From assembly GCA_020832305.1 (NCBI GenBank), contig JAFIEV010000089.1, positions 434,001 to 498,000 of the forward strand: a DNA stretch of 64,000 nt. The letters run 5' to 3'. How positions within the stretch are numbered: the first letter of the stretch is position 1; the number at the start of each line of letters is the position of its first letter. This document shows, one piece after another, positions 8,120 to 18,176 of the stretch. Under the pieces are notes generated by a model. It was not told where the DNA came from and searched no databases. It saw only the letters and a program-made list of their open reading frames with translations. The DNA is from Cyclobacteriaceae bacterium (GTDB taxonomy: Bacteria; Bacteroidota; Bacteroidia; Cytophagales; Cyclobacteriaceae). The position numbers and the translations under genes were made by a program.

Positions 8120-9215
8120 CAATAAGATTTTCTAATATTTCTGGTATTCGGGATTCAGTTTGTTCCTCCCAATTGGCAAAACCGCTGTCATCGGCCTGAT
8201 ACTCAGGTATAAATTCAATCAGTCTGCTAATATTGAATTCAGTATCACTTATTCCCGCCCCTGAATCTACAGCGTCAAGGGCGTTACAGGCTTGCTCATA
8301 TTGGCCAGCGACGGGGATCATTAAAACCGGCTTTTTCAAAAACATGGCCTCACAAATAGATTCGAAACCGGCGGTACTCACATAACCCTGACACCTGCGC
8401 ATAAAATCCAGAAATTTATCTGCGTTCACATGATGCATGGTCAGGTTCTCATGAGGACTGTAACCATCTGGATGTGATTTGTTATCCCAAAAAACAAGCA
8501 TTTCAATTTCTTTGTTCCTTGCATGCCATTCAATTATTTCATATCCATATCCTGCATTTACCACATAACCCAGAAGAAAGGGTTCCGTTGAAACCTCCAG
8601 CTTTTTAACTTCCTGCCTGACCAGGGGAGGAACTACAAATATATTGCCTTTTTCAAGCGGCTGATAAGGCCTGAATGATAAGGCAAGTAAACATTTTGAG
8701 CCCATGGCTGTAATGGCATTATTGGTTTTAAACAATATTTTATCCAGCGGCTTTCCTGGTGCAAAGGGAAAAGAAGGATGACCTGCGAGAAACTGATGAC
8801 CAATTACCACATGCTGAGTGGCTGGTTTGAAGATCTTAAAATAAAAACCCCCGAGAAAATCGTAGAAGTTGATCAGAACATCTGGTTTGTGTTTTTGAAC
8901 CTCCTGGTGTATGGTTCTGAGTGAGGCATAATATCTTCTTAGAAAAAAAGTATTGTAGGCAATACTGCTAAATAGACGAATCTGCTTGTTATCCTTATCT
9001 GTAACAAAATTCGGACTGGCAAGAGTAATAATTTCGGTGGGCACCGAAGTAAAAAAATATTCAGGAATTTCCCTTCTTTTGCTTGTGCCAATAAAAACAC
9101 AAGGCACCTCATGCCCTCTTTTAGTTAGTATCTGAAACATCGTAATAGCCTGTGTCATATGGCCACGACCTTCTCCCTGTACCAGAAAAACAAATTTCTT
9201 CTTTTCTGAAGACAT
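8103..9215 (-). CDS. MurG/UGT-like glycosyltransferase (GT-B fold)
   Basis: A 370-residue cytoplasmic glycosyltransferase-like protein. The N-terminal Rossmann motif is [15 protein letters not shown] (about 10-24), a variant of the GxGGHxxxA loop. The C-terminal nucleotide-sugar site is seen in [20 protein letters not shown] and [11 protein letters not shown]. That pattern is shared with MurG, monogalactosyldiacylglycerol synthases and the GT28 C-terminal family. The acceptor and donor cannot be read from the sequence; a lipid or exopolysaccharide product is possible. It starts 5 bp after the histidine kinase gene, so it is probably expressed with the two-component pair. Confidence 0.8.
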   Translation of the reverse strand: MSSEKKKFVFLVQGEGRGHMTQAITMFQILTKRGHEVPCVFIGTSKRREIPEYFFTSVPTEIITLASPNFVTDKDNKQIRLFSSIAYNTFFLRRYYASLRTIHQEVQKHKPDVLINFYDFLGGFYFKIFKPATQHVVIGHQFLAGHPSFPFAPGKPLDKILFKTNNAITAMGSKCLLALSFRPYQPLEKGNIFVVPPLVRQEVKKLEVSTEPFLLGYVVNAGYGYEIIEWHARNKEIEMLVFWDNKSHPDGYSPHENLTMHHVNADKFLDFMRRCQGYVSTAGFESICEAMFLKKPVLMIPVAGQYEQACNALDAVDSGAGISDTEFNISRLIEFIPEYQADDSGFANWEEQTESRIPEILENLIDAHRS

Positions 9216-9220
9216 GGATA

Positions 9221-10585
9221 TTATAAGTTATTAAACCTCATGATAAACTCTGTTCCTTCTCCCACTTTGGATTTCACAGATATTGAACCGTTGTGTCTTC
9301 TCATGATCTGTCGTGATAAACTTAAACCTATACCAGACCCTGTTTTCTTTGTGGTAAAGAAAGGGATGAATATTTTGCTTTGCGCTTCATCGTCTATACC
9401 ACTGCCATTATCTTTGACGGCAATAAGATAATTATTTTTCTCATCCTGATACGCATACATCCAGATGTTTTTGTTTTCCTGTTCATCAAATGCCTGAATG
9501 GCATTTTTGAGCAGGTTGATCAATACCTGTTGTATCAGTTCAGGGTCCATAGTTACCATCAGATTTTCAGGTTCTACATTTACATCAAACTTGATTTTAT
9601 TGGATTCCATTTCATGTTTGAGAAGCAATCTTACCTGCTCGAGCAATAAAGCTACTTCAACAAATTGGAATTTGGGTTCAGGCGTCTGGGTCAGGCTTCT
9701 GAAATCAGACACAAAGCGGATGAGCCCTTCACTTCGTCTTTGAATCGTTTGTACCGCCAAATGAATATCTGAAAGATCTTCCTGCCTTATTTCGCAGACA
9801 TCTTCACCACAATCGAGATAGGTTACCAGATCTGCTTCAACAGTAGTAGCCAGCGATGAAATTGGCGTAACAGAATTCATGATTTCATGTGTGAGCACCC
9901 GTACCAGCTTTTGCCAGGCCTCCATTTCATTTTCCTCAAGTTCTGATTGAATATTTTGCAGAGATATTAATTTAAAATTTTCACCACTCATACTCAGTTC
10001 AATGGCATAGACCGAAAGTTGGCGAATTTCATCTTCTGTTTCGAGTTTTATCAGTACCCTTCCTCCAGTTTTAAGCTCGTAAAAACTGTCGACAAGGTGC
10101 TTAGAAATTTGGCGCAATTCCTCGATGTTTTTGGTGTGGTCTGTTTTCAGTAGCCTTTTGGCAGCAATGTTCATAATTTGGATATCACCTTTATTATCAA
10201 AAGTTATCAAACCTATGCCCACATGCTGAACTATGGTGGTAAGATAATGCTGGCGTTCCTCACGACTATGCCTTGCCTTTCTCAGGCTGTTTAAGACCCC
10301 TGAAAATTGTTGCTTTAAGTACAGTTGGTAGCTTTCCGGGACATTGCTGAGATCAGGTTCTGAAAAATCATTATTTTGAACGCTTGTAAAAAACTTATGT
10401 ATTTCAACATGTATTCTTTCGATATATTTAATCAACGCTACCACCTGGGCTAATGCCAGTACCAGAACCAAAACCACTGTGAGGGGAAATGCATTGTTAC
10501 TTGCCAGACTAAACATGAGCATGAAAGTCAGTACAATGGCTACTACCCTTACGATGATTTGGGTTCTGATTTGTTTATAATCCAT
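9221..10585 (-). CDS. Membrane sensor histidine kinase, NtrY-like
   Basis: A 454-residue kinase. Two N-terminal hydrophobic helices lie at about 12-28 and 32-52, with almost no periplasmic loop. A linker and PAS-like domain follow (QHVGIGLITFDNKGDIQIMN, about 132-151). The H-box is LVRVLTHEIMNSVTPI, the N-box QVLINLLKNAIQAF, the G1 box VKDNGSGID, the F-box FIPFFTTKKTGSG and the G2 box GIGLSLSRQI. The layout resembles NtrY/AtoS kinases. Its 5' end overlaps the 3' end of the regulator gene by 11 bp, so the two form a cognate pair that is translationally coupled. Confidence 0.92.
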   Translation of the reverse strand: MDYKQIRTQIIVRVVAIVLTFMLMFSLASNNAFPLTVVLVLVLALAQVVALIKYIERIHVEIHKFFTSVQNNDFSEPDLSNVPESYQLYLKQQFSGVLNSLRKARHSREERQHYLTTIVQHVGIGLITFDNKGDIQIMNIAAKRLLKTDHTKNIEELRQISKHLVDSFYELKTGGRVLIKLETEDEIRQLSVYAIELSMSGENFKLISLQNIQSELEENEMEAWQKLVRVLTHEIMNSVTPISSLATTVEADLVTYLDCGEDVCEIRQEDLSDIHLAVQTIQRRSEGLIRFVSDFRSLTQTPEPKFQFVEVALLLEQVRLLLKHEMESNKIKFDVNVEPENLMVTMDPELIQQVLINLLKNAIQAFDEQENKNIWMYAYQDEKNNYLIAVKDNGSGIDDEAQSKIFIPFFTTKKTGSGIGLSLSRQIMRRHNGSISVKSKVGEGTEFIMRFNNL

Positions 10586-11951
10586 GTTTTTCCAACCTAC
10601 GGTATAAAGATGCCCTGGTAAGTCCTAATTCCTTAGCTGCTTTAGAAATATTTCCTCCATGCTTATTGACTGCCTTTTGAATGATATTCCTTTCAACTTC
10701 ATCGAGGTTGAAGCTGTCACTGACCTTCTCCTCGGTATCACTACCTTGCCTGAGAAAAAAGAAATCGTCTTGGGAAAGGGTATCATGATCACACATGATT
10801 ATAGCTCTTTCCAAGGCATGCTGCAATTCCCTGATGTTTCCAGGCCATGAATATTTCTGTAACCTTTTGACGGTAGTCTGAGGTACCTGCTTAATATTTT
10901 TCCTGTATTTTTTGCTATACATAGAAACAAAATGATCAACCAGTTCCGGTATATCTTCGCTACGCTCTCTGAGTGGCGGCAGGTGTAATTCAACGGTATT
11001 GATTCGATATAGCAAATCCTGTCTGAAGCTGTTTTCTTTTACCATATCATAAATAGGCATATTGGTTGCACAAACCAATCGGATGTCTATGGGTACCGCT
11101 TTATTGGATCCAATGCGGGTTACTTCCCTTTTTTGAAGCACGGTTAAGAGTTTTGACTGGAGTGGTAAACTCAGGTTTCCTATTTCATCGAGGAAAAGGG
11201 TCCCTCCATTGGCCACTTCAAACCTGCCTGCACGATCTTCTTTGGCATCGGTAAAGGAACCCTTTTTATGACCAAATAATTCACTTTCAAAAAGTGTTTC
11301 GGTAATGGCCCCCATATCTACACTGATAAAAACATTGTCCTTGCGCAATGATTTTTGATGCAGCGCCCTCGCAACCAACTCTTTACCGGTACCGTTCTCA
11401 CCCAGGATCAAAACATTGGCATCGGTTTGACCCACCTTATCGATGATGCTGAATACCTGTCGCATCCCTGGCCCGTCGCCTATTATGTCTTTAAAGGGCT
11501 GATTGCTGTCTTCCTGTAACTGTTTTTTGGTTTGCCGTAACTTATCAACCTCCTTATACGACTGTCTAAGCTTGATAGCTGCTGAAATGGTTGCCAGCAA
11601 TTTCTCATTTTGCCATGGCTTTAATACAAAATCAGTTGCGCCTTCCTTAAGTGCTCTTACGGCCATCTCTACATCACCAAAAGCTGTAATCATAATAACC
11701 ACCGCTGAAGGTTCACGCTCCATAATCTGATTTAACCAGTGAAATCCCTCTTTGCCACTTGTAGTATCATGACTAAAATTCATATCGAGCAAAATGACAT
11801 CATAGGAGTCATTATTTAATAAAAAAGGCAACTTATTGGGATTCTTCTCAATAATAACCTGATGTGCGTGCCGCTTCAGCAGCATTTTGGCCGCCAATAA
11901 AACATCTTCATCATCGTCTACAATGAGTATCTTACCAATTTCTTTTTCCAC
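10575..11951 (-). CDS. NtrC-type response regulator with altered GAFTGA loop
   Basis: A 458-residue regulator. The receiver domain has VDDDED near the N-terminus, Asp56 in DVILLDMNFS as phospho-acceptor and Lys111 in FVLKPW. The AAA+ domain has a Walker A (GENGTGKE), the loop GSFTDA in place of the canonical GAFTGA, Walker B (GGTLFLDEIG) and an arginine-finger region FRQDLLYRIN. A Fis-type helix-turn-helix ends the protein (GGNISKAAKELGLTRASLYR). The loop normally contacts sigma-54, so the change matters for how it activates transcription. It is the first gene of the operon that continues into the kinase. Confidence 0.92.
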   Translation of the reverse strand: MEKEIGKILIVDDDEDVLLAAKMLLKRHAHQVIIEKNPNKLPFLLNNDSYDVILLDMNFSHDTTSGKEGFHWLNQIMEREPSAVVIMITAFGDVEMAVRALKEGATDFVLKPWQNEKLLATISAAIKLRQSYKEVDKLRQTKKQLQEDSNQPFKDIIGDGPGMRQVFSIIDKVGQTDANVLILGENGTGKELVARALHQKSLRKDNVFISVDMGAITETLFESELFGHKKGSFTDAKEDRAGRFEVANGGTLFLDEIGNLSLPLQSKLLTVLQKREVTRIGSNKAVPIDIRLVCATNMPIYDMVKENSFRQDLLYRINTVELHLPPLRERSEDIPELVDHFVSMYSKKYRKNIKQVPQTTVKRLQKYSWPGNIRELQHALERAIIMCDHDTLSQDDFFFLRQGSDTEEKVSDSFNLDEVERNIIQKAVNKHGGNISKAAKELGLTRASLYRRLEKHGL

Positions 11952-12214
11952 CTCTTACAATTTAAAATGTACGTAAATATTGACCAAATTCATGCCATAA
12001 TCAACAATTGCTGATCTTTAGGCTTTTATACGACCAGGATGTGTCCTGACTGTCCGGTATTAATACAAATCTAATAAACCACATGTACAATATCGGACAT
12101 TTTTTTGATAATATTTCAGAAGTTTTAAATTTGATGTATTATTTTATCAGTCTCATGGTATCTTTTTGCCTGTTTTAAGAGTTATTGTTATGTGACTAAA
12201 TCTTTAATGCAAAC

Positions 12215-12874
12215 ATGATTGATATATCAACATTGAAACAAACCTTGCCGGGAATTAGTGATATGGCATTGCTAGAGGCAATTTTAAATAGTTGCCAATA
12301 CAAGACCATAGAAAACGGCCAGGTCATCATAGAGCCGGGACAGTATGTGAAAATGGTCCCAATAGTGCTGGAAGGTGGTGTAAAAGTTATGCGCACCAAT
12401 GAAGAAGGTCATGAATTGTTTCTTTATTATCTCAATCCCGGGGAGACCTGTGCTGTTTCCCTCACCTGTTGCAGCAACCATAAACCGGCAGAAATCAAAG
12501 CCGTAGCCGAAGGTCGGACTACAATCATATCCATACCGGTTAATCTCCACGAAAAATGGACCGATGAGTACAGACAATGGAAAGAATATGTAAGTCAGAC
12601 CTACCAGGACCGTTTTCAGGAACTTTTGTCAACCATCGATGAAATAGCTTTTAAAAAAATGGACGAGCGGTTGCTCAAATATATAATGGTAAAGGTGCGC
12701 CAGCTTAAAAGCAATGAAATTGCAATTACACATCAGGAAATTGCTATGGAACTGAGCACATCCAGAGAGGTTGTTTCCCGATTGCTTAAACAGCTTGAAA
12801 AGAAAAGGCTAATTGAGCTGGGACGTAATAAAATTTACGTGCGCGACGACTTTGAAGAAGTAGTAAGTCGCTGA
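12215..12874 (+). CDS. Crp/Fnr family transcriptional regulator
   Basis: A 219-residue regulator with an N-terminal cyclic-nucleotide-binding-like beta-roll (about 20-125) and a C-terminal winged helix (EIAITHQEIAMELSTSREVVSRLL, about 168-191). A Cys cluster occurs in the beta-roll (GETCAVSLTCCSN), but the N-terminal cysteines that hold the iron-sulfur cluster of true FNR are absent. It could sense a small molecule or redox state. A TTGATATATCAA palindrome overlaps the first codons (12219-12230), which might be an autoregulatory site. The perfect TTGAT-N4-ATCAA site upstream of treS is a candidate target. Confidence 0.88.
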   Translation: MIDISTLKQTLPGISDMALLEAILNSCQYKTIENGQVIIEPGQYVKMVPIVLEGGVKVMRTNEEGHELFLYYLNPGETCAVSLTCCSNHKPAEIKAVAEGRTTIISIPVNLHEKWTDEYRQWKEYVSQTYQDRFQELLSTIDEIAFKKMDERLLKYIMVKVRQLKSNEIAITHQEIAMELSTSREVVSRLLKQLEKKRLIELGRNKIYVRDDFEEVVSR

Positions 12875-12884
12875 TGATAAAACA

Positions 12885-12919
12885 AAAACAGGAGAACGCT
12901 GCATAAAGTCTCCTGTTTT
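12885..12919. terminator. Bidirectional terminator between the Crp/Fnr and phosphohexomutase genes
   Basis: An 11-bp perfect stem (AAAACAGGAGA / TCTCCTGTTTT) encloses a 13-nt loop. A-rich sequence on one side and T-rich on the other let it work for both convergent genes. Confidence 0.8.
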
Positions 12920-12940
12920 GTTAGTACATGCTTTTATTTA

Positions 12941-14671
12941 TTACTTTAATTTCAATTCATCGATTATCCGCTGAATTTTGTCATCTAAGTCTGCTTCTGC
13001 CTTTCGGTATTCTTCTCTTGAGGTCAATTTACCTTTTACACTAAAGTAAAATTTGATTTTGGGTTCAGTGCCAGAGGGTCTTGCAGAAATTTTAGAGCCA
13101 TCCTCTGTGAGAAACTGTAATACATTGGAAATAGGATAATCTATGCTTTTTGATGTCCCCTCGATAAGATTTTTCTCAATGCTTTCCTTGTAATCAATTA
13201 ATTTAACTACAGCTGAACCATCGATGGTTGCCGGAGGATTTGCCCTGAGTTCCAGCATCATTTCCTGAATTTCTTCGGCTCCTGATTTACCCTTCTTTGT
13301 AATGGATATCAAGCCCTCTTTATACAAACCAAATTCTTTGTACATTTCAAGCATCATATTAAATAATGTCATACCCTGATCTAACGCCCAGGCTGCCATC
13401 TCAGCAATTACGGCACAGGAGGCAATAGCATCCTTATCCCTTACAAAATCTCCCGGCAGGTAACCGTAACTTTCTTCCCCGCCGGTAATGTATTGCTTTT
13501 TACCTTCATTGGCGCGTATAATGTCTGCGATATATTTAAAACCTGTGAGTGTACTGTAATATTCTACATTGTAATGCCTTGCAATATCGAGAATAAGATC
13601 TGTGGTTACCACGGTATTGACGATATACTGATTTCCATTAAGTCTGCCAAGTTCTTTCCATCTCCTGAGCATGTACCAGGTAATCAGAGCACCAGTCTGG
13701 TTTCCATTGAGCAATTGAAAATCGCCTTTTTCATTTTTAACACCAATTCCCACCCTGTCGGCATCCGGGTCTGTGGCCATAACCAGGTCTGCATCAATCG
13801 ATGCGGCTTTTTTAAGCGCCAGTGTCATGGCTTCGGTTTCTTCAGGATTGGGGTAAACTACTGTAGGAAAATTGCCATCGGGAGTTGATTGCTCATCGAC
13901 CAGAACCACATTATTAAATCCCATCCGCTTCAACATTTCCGGTACCAGGGTAATTCCGGTACCATGCAATGAAGAAAAAACAATTTTGATATCTGCATTT
14001 TTTTTGACAGCTTCTGGAGATAGAAATAGAGTCTTCACCTGATCGAGGTATGCATTATCGAGCTCCTCTCCTACCCATTCTATAAGATTTTCGTTGGCTT
14101 CGAAACGAATCTGTGAAAAGTCAGTAATGGCTTCTACTTCAGCAATAATATTGGTATCATGGGGAGGCACCACTTGTGCACCATCATTCCAGTAGGCTTT
14201 GTAACCATTGTATTCTTTTGGGTTGTGCGAGGCAGTTTGTACCACTCCGCTGTGACAACCATAATATCTAATGGCAAAAGACAATAAAGGCGTAGGCCTG
14301 AGAGCACGGCAAAAATACACCTTAATGCCATTAGCCGAAAAAACTGCAGCACTTATTCTGGCAAAAGCATCGCTTTTGTTGCGACTGTCATATGCAATGG
14401 CAACTTTGATTTGCTCATCGGGAAAGGCTTTTTTCAGATAATTACTCAAACCCTGCGTGGCTTTACCAATGGTGTATTTATTTATTCGGTTTGAACCTAT
14501 ACCCATAATTCCTCTGAGACCCCCGGTGCCAAATTCGAGGTCTTTGTAAAATGCATCAGTAAGCTCGGTGCCATTTTCATCGTTGAGCATTTTTTGAATT
14601 TCTGCTTTGGCATCCTGGTCTATATTGCTTTGCAACCATTGCTCAGCTTTTTCACGTATCGCAAAATCCAT
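12941..14671 (-). CDS. Phosphoglucomutase/phosphomannomutase, long form
   Basis: A 576-residue cytoplasmic alpha-D-phosphohexomutase. The active-site phosphoserine loop is VVQTASHNPKEYNGYK (about 146-161), the metal loop DPDADRVG (about 302-309), the sugar-binding loop GGEESYG (about 400-406) and the phosphate-binding loop RPSGTEPKIKFY near the C-terminus. Length and the N-terminal GTGGLRGIMGIGSNRIN segment match the PGM2-like/phosphopentomutase-type subgroup. It interconverts hexose 1- and 6-phosphates for glycogen, trehalose or envelope sugars. It stands alone on the minus strand. Confidence 0.92.
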   Translation of the reverse strand: MDFAIREKAEQWLQSNIDQDAKAEIQKMLNDENGTELTDAFYKDLEFGTGGLRGIMGIGSNRINKYTIGKATQGLSNYLKKAFPDEQIKVAIAYDSRNKSDAFARISAAVFSANGIKVYFCRALRPTPLLSFAIRYYGCHSGVVQTASHNPKEYNGYKAYWNDGAQVVPPHDTNIIAEVEAITDFSQIRFEANENLIEWVGEELDNAYLDQVKTLFLSPEAVKKNADIKIVFSSLHGTGITLVPEMLKRMGFNNVVLVDEQSTPDGNFPTVVYPNPEETEAMTLALKKAASIDADLVMATDPDADRVGIGVKNEKGDFQLLNGNQTGALITWYMLRRWKELGRLNGNQYIVNTVVTTDLILDIARHYNVEYYSTLTGFKYIADIIRANEGKKQYITGGEESYGYLPGDFVRDKDAIASCAVIAEMAAWALDQGMTLFNMMLEMYKEFGLYKEGLISITKKGKSGAEEIQEMMLELRANPPATIDGSAVVKLIDYKESIEKNLIEGTSKSIDYPISNVLQFLTEDGSKISARPSGTEPKIKFYFSVKGKLTSREEYRKAEADLDDKIQRIIDELKLK

Positions 14672-14841
14672 CTTTTATATTTTAATTGTGATTCAAATAA
14701 TACATTTCACTCCAGATAACAGATTTAATTACCCCATTTGTTCAGTTGTCAAAGGAGAAAGGACTGAAAAATTATGGCTGAAATATATCTTCTTTTTTTG
14801 AAAGGCAGAAGCTTTTTATAACCAAATCAATGAAGTTTTAA

Positions 14842-15819
14842 CTATTTTAATACGTATCCCAATGTTTTTTTCAGGCGCTGTAAAACCTGATGACCAATTT
14901 CTCTGGCTTTTGCTTCACCTTCTTCCAGTTTTCTGTTGAGCTCGGTCCGATTTTCCATATAGTAGACAAATGTTTCCCGCTGGCTGGCGTATTTTTCCTT
15001 TATCAATTCAAAAAGTGCCTGTTTGGCATGGCCATAGCCATAATTACCCTGCAGGTAATTACTTCGCATTTCTGCCACCTGCTCTTCAGTACCCAATAAT
15101 TTGTACAGGGCGAATACATGGCAGGTATCAGGATCTTTAGGGGCTTCCAAAGGCGTTGAATCTGTAATTACGCTCATAATATTTTTTCGCAGCGCCTTAT
15201 CTTTCTGAAAGATATCAATGGTGTTTCCATAGGATTTGCTCATTTTTTGCCCATCAGTTCCCGGGATTATCATCACCGATTCATCGAGCAGGGCTTCAGG
15301 TATTACGAGTACCTCACCAAAATGATGGTTTATGGCACCACCAATATCTCTTGTCATTTCAAGGTGTTGAATCTGGTCCTTACCAACAGGAACAAAATTT
15401 GCATCATACATTAAAATATCGGCGGCCATCAATACAGGATAAGTAAAAAGACCGGCATTTACATCAGAAAGCCGGTTGGACTTGTCCTTGAACGAATGGG
15501 CATTGGTGAGCATGGGATATGGTGTAAAACAATTCAGATACCATGTAAATTCTGTCACCTCGGGTATGCGCGACTGACGGTAAAAAATATTTTTATCTGT
15601 ATCAAATCCAAAAGCCAGCCATGCCGCAGCCACGGCATCAGTATTTTCCTTTAAAACATCCGGTTCTTTAATAGTGGTAAGGGAATGCAAATCGGCTATA
15701 AAAAACAATGATTGGTTTCCCGTTTGCTCCGATAATTTTATCGCCGGTATTATTGCACCTAAAATATTACCTAAATGGGGCCTTCCCGAACTTTGAATTC
15801 CGGTTAAAATTCTTGCCAT
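14842..15819 (-). CDS. trpS: Tryptophanyl-tRNA synthetase
   Basis: A 325-residue class I aminoacyl-tRNA synthetase that charges tRNA-Trp. The HIGH-like motif is in TGIQSSGRPHLGNILGAI (about 6-23), and KMSKS is exact (DGQKMSKSYGN, near 195). The specificity region AWLAFGFDTDKNIFYRQS is typical. The frame is open for 67 codons upstream, but MARILTGIQ is the standard start and gives the normal family length, so the ATG at 15819 is chosen. It sits about 18 kb from the trp operon with no visible attenuation leader. Confidence 0.95.
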   Translation of the reverse strand: MARILTGIQSSGRPHLGNILGAIIPAIKLSEQTGNQSLFFIADLHSLTTIKEPDVLKENTDAVAAAWLAFGFDTDKNIFYRQSRIPEVTEFTWYLNCFTPYPMLTNAHSFKDKSNRLSDVNAGLFTYPVLMAADILMYDANFVPVGKDQIQHLEMTRDIGGAINHHFGEVLVIPEALLDESVMIIPGTDGQKMSKSYGNTIDIFQKDKALRKNIMSVITDSTPLEAPKDPDTCHVFALYKLLGTEEQVAEMRSNYLQGNYGYGHAKQALFELIKEKYASQRETFVYYMENRTELNRKLEEGEAKAREIGHQVLQRLKKTLGYVLK

Positions 15820-15845
15820 GACAATATTAAATCTTATTTGAGGCG

Positions 15846-15853
15846 CAAATATA
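15846..15853 (-). promoter_or_regulatory. Possible -7 box for trpS
   Basis: The minus strand reads TATATTTG, an exact TAnnTTTG, 26 bp upstream of the trpS ATG. No clear -33 box was found. Confidence 0.4.
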
Positions 15854-15927
15854 GAAAATTGAAACAATGGGATATTACATTGTGCGATAATTCGATGCTT
15901 TGATATAAAACTAATGATGTGAAACGT

Positions 15928-15935
15928 TATTTTTG
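15928..15935 (+). promoter_or_regulatory. Possible -7 box for the DUF1573 gene
   Basis: TATTTTTG matches TAnnTTTG and ends 18 bp before the chosen ATG. A TTTG at 15899-15902 is 25 bp upstream, slightly longer than the usual spacing. Confidence 0.4.
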
Positions 15936-15953
15936 CAAAAAGGAAAAAACCCC

Positions 15954-17039
15954 ATGGTATATCGTCGTCTATTTGTCTTTTTATTTTTGGTTTTGTTATC
16001 TGCCCATTTTCTGTATGCACAACAGGCTAAAATCCATTTTCCGGAAACCACCTATGAATTTGGCAGCCTCAAAGAAGAAATGGGCACTGTAGACTACAAT
16101 TTTTCATTTGTAAATACCGGAGACGCTCCTCTTGTAATTCAAAGTGTATCTGCTTCCTGCGGTTGCACAACACCTGGTTGGACCAAAGAACCTGTGATGC
16201 CGGGTGATTCGGGTTTTATAGCAGTACGATACAATCCTTACAACCGACCTGGTGCCTTCAGGAAGTCATTATCCGTGAATTCTAATGCGCAAACCGCTGC
16301 TGTTCAGTTGTTTATTACTGGCACGGTAATGCCACGACCGAAAAATGCTGCCGATAGATTTCCCATCAAAATCGGGCAACTTCGCACCCCTTACCGTTCT
16401 TTTAATTTTGGAAAAATCACTACCGAAAAACCTTTCACCAAATATTTCGACGTATTAAATGATGGAAATACGCCACTGAAATTTGTCGACAAAGCCGCGC
16501 ACGCTAAATATATAAGCATTCGATACGAACCCATGGAATTAAAGCCGGGAGAAAGTGGACATATCGTAGTGACTTATGATGCCAAACAAAGAAATGACCT
16601 GGGTTTCGTTACAGATAACATTACTATTTATACAAATGAAGAAACCCAGTTTGAAAAACATTACAGGCTTGTGGCAACCATTGAAGATTATTTTCCTCCC
16701 ATGACACCTGAAGAGCTTGCTCAGGCCCCAAAACTGAGGCTGGCAAAAAAGGAACATGATTTTGGAAGCATGAAAGAAGGTCAAAAAGCAGAAGTTCAGA
16801 TTATGCTCATAAATGAAGGAAAAAGTGAACTGGAACTTCGCAAAATTTTATCGAATTGCAATTGTGTAAAGACAGATGTGCAAAAGCAATCACTCAAAGC
16901 GGGAGAAAGTATACCGATGATCTTGACTTTTGATACAAGCGGAAGAAAAGGCCCGCAAACTAAGTCTGTAACATTTTTCAGTAATGACCCTGGCAATGCC
17001 ATTCAGCAATTTACAGTAAAAGCAAGAATAAACGACTGA
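15954..17039 (+). CDS. Exported DUF1573 repeat protein
   Basis: A 361-residue exported protein. The ATG at 15954 opens a strong signal peptide (RRLFVFLFLVLLSAHFLYAQ). The mature part holds three Ig-like DUF1573/ASPM-SPD-2-Hydin-type units: about 35-125 (with SASCGCTTPGW and the closing PGDSGFIAVRYNP), about 145-235 (no Cys motif) and about 260-358 (LSNCNCVKTD then LKAGESIPMILTF). The CxC motif in units 1 and 3 is typical of Bacteroidota DUF1573 proteins, whose role is unknown; they are thought to be periplasmic or surface proteins. Confidence 0.85.
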   Translation: MVYRRLFVFLFLVLLSAHFLYAQQAKIHFPETTYEFGSLKEEMGTVDYNFSFVNTGDAPLVIQSVSASCGCTTPGWTKEPVMPGDSGFIAVRYNPYNRPGAFRKSLSVNSNAQTAAVQLFITGTVMPRPKNAADRFPIKIGQLRTPYRSFNFGKITTEKPFTKYFDVLNDGNTPLKFVDKAAHAKYISIRYEPMELKPGESGHIVVTYDAKQRNDLGFVTDNITIYTNEETQFEKHYRLVATIEDYFPPMTPEELAQAPKLRLAKKEHDFGSMKEGQKAEVQIMLINEGKSELELRKILSNCNCVKTDVQKQSLKAGESIPMILTFDTSGRKGPQTKSVTFFSNDPGNAIQQFTVKARIND

Positions 17040-17192
17040 TAAAAACCAGAACAAAGCACAATCCGGTAAGAGGGCATATTCCAGACTACCATGATAAATT
17101 AATCTTTAGTCAATTGTAAATTCCGCAAATATGCTCTGAAAATTGCAGGAGATTTTTTAATTTCGCGTGAATTTTTTTCGCAATCGAACACT

Positions 17193-18161
17193 GTGGCTGT
17201 TATTGGTAAAGACATTTTTGTAGCCAAAGAACTCCTGGAAAAAGGACAATTGGTAGCTATTCCAACCGAAACTGTTTACGGCCTGGCTGCCAATAGTTTA
17301 AATGCCAGAGCTGTTGCCCGGATTTTCGAAGTCAAAAAAAGGCCTTTCTTCGACCCTCTGATACTTCACCTTCCCTGCTACAGCAAGATTGAAAACTATG
17401 TTGAGTATATTCCGGAGAAAGCAAAAATGCTGGCTGAAGCTTTCTGGCCCGGGCCTTTAACCATGATTTTCAAAAAGAAAGAAATCATACCTGATTTGGT
17501 CACTTCAGGACTCGACACAGTTGCCATCAGGGTTCCAAAACATCCACTTACACTGGAATTGCTAAACCAACTTGATTTTCCATTAGCAGCTCCCAGTGCA
17601 AATCCATTCGGTTATATTAGTCCGACACAGGCCCTTCATGTGGAAGCTAAGCTGGGCACTGCGATCGATTATATTTTAGATGGCGGGCCTTGTGAGGTAG
17701 GTATTGAATCGACCATCGTTGGTTTTTATGAAGAAAAAATTGTGGTTCACCGACTAGGCGGACTATCTGTAGAATCTATTAATAACTGCATCGGTGAAGT
17801 AGAAGTTATGAAAGAATCTGTATCGAACCCCGTGGCACCCGGCATGCTTAAAAGTCATTATGCGCCAAAAGCGCGAGTGATGCTTGGAAATATTGAGGAT
17901 CAACTGGGAAAATACCAAAGTGCCAAAACCGGCATTTTATCTTTTCGTAAAAACTATAATACCGAAGGCAAGTTTCAACAGGTTATACTTTCTGAAACTG
18001 GAGATATGGAAGAGGCGGCAACACGACTTTTTTCTGGTTTAAGGCAATTAGATAGTTTACATTTGCAATATATTTTGGCAGAGTTTGTCCCCGATCAGGG
18101 TCTTGGCAGGGCCATAAATGACCGGTTAAGACGGGCTTCGGCCATTGAAAATGATTTTTAA
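17193..18161 (+). CDS. Threonylcarbamoyl-AMP synthase (Sua5/YwlC type)
   Basis: A 322-residue cytoplasmic enzyme making threonylcarbamoyl-adenylate for the t6A37 tRNA modification. The YrdC domain covers about 10-195: IPTETVYGLAANS, then KKRPFFDPLILHL and SAPSANPFGYISPT-like residues. A C-terminal Sua5 domain (about 215-320) follows the linker VAPGMLKSHYAPKARV, so it is the long Sua5 form and not the short TsaC. No in-frame ATG precedes the fold, so a GTG start is used. It ends 15 bp before pgk and is probably cotranscribed. Confidence 0.92.
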   Translation: MAVIGKDIFVAKELLEKGQLVAIPTETVYGLAANSLNARAVARIFEVKKRPFFDPLILHLPCYSKIENYVEYIPEKAKMLAEAFWPGPLTMIFKKKEIIPDLVTSGLDTVAIRVPKHPLTLELLNQLDFPLAAPSANPFGYISPTQALHVEAKLGTAIDYILDGGPCEVGIESTIVGFYEEKIVVHRLGGLSVESINNCIGEVEVMKESVSNPVAPGMLKSHYAPKARVMLGNIEDQLGKYQSAKTGILSFRKNYNTEGKFQQVILSETGDMEEAATRLFSGLRQLDSLHLQYILAEFVPDQGLGRAINDRLRRASAIENDF

Positions 18162-18176
18162 ACCTAAATTTATCTT

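Noticed and set aside
12219-12230. TTGATATATCAA palindrome across the first codons of the Crp/Fnr gene
   Set aside because: Half-site spacing is two bases instead of four and the site is inside the coding start, so it is not called as an operator.
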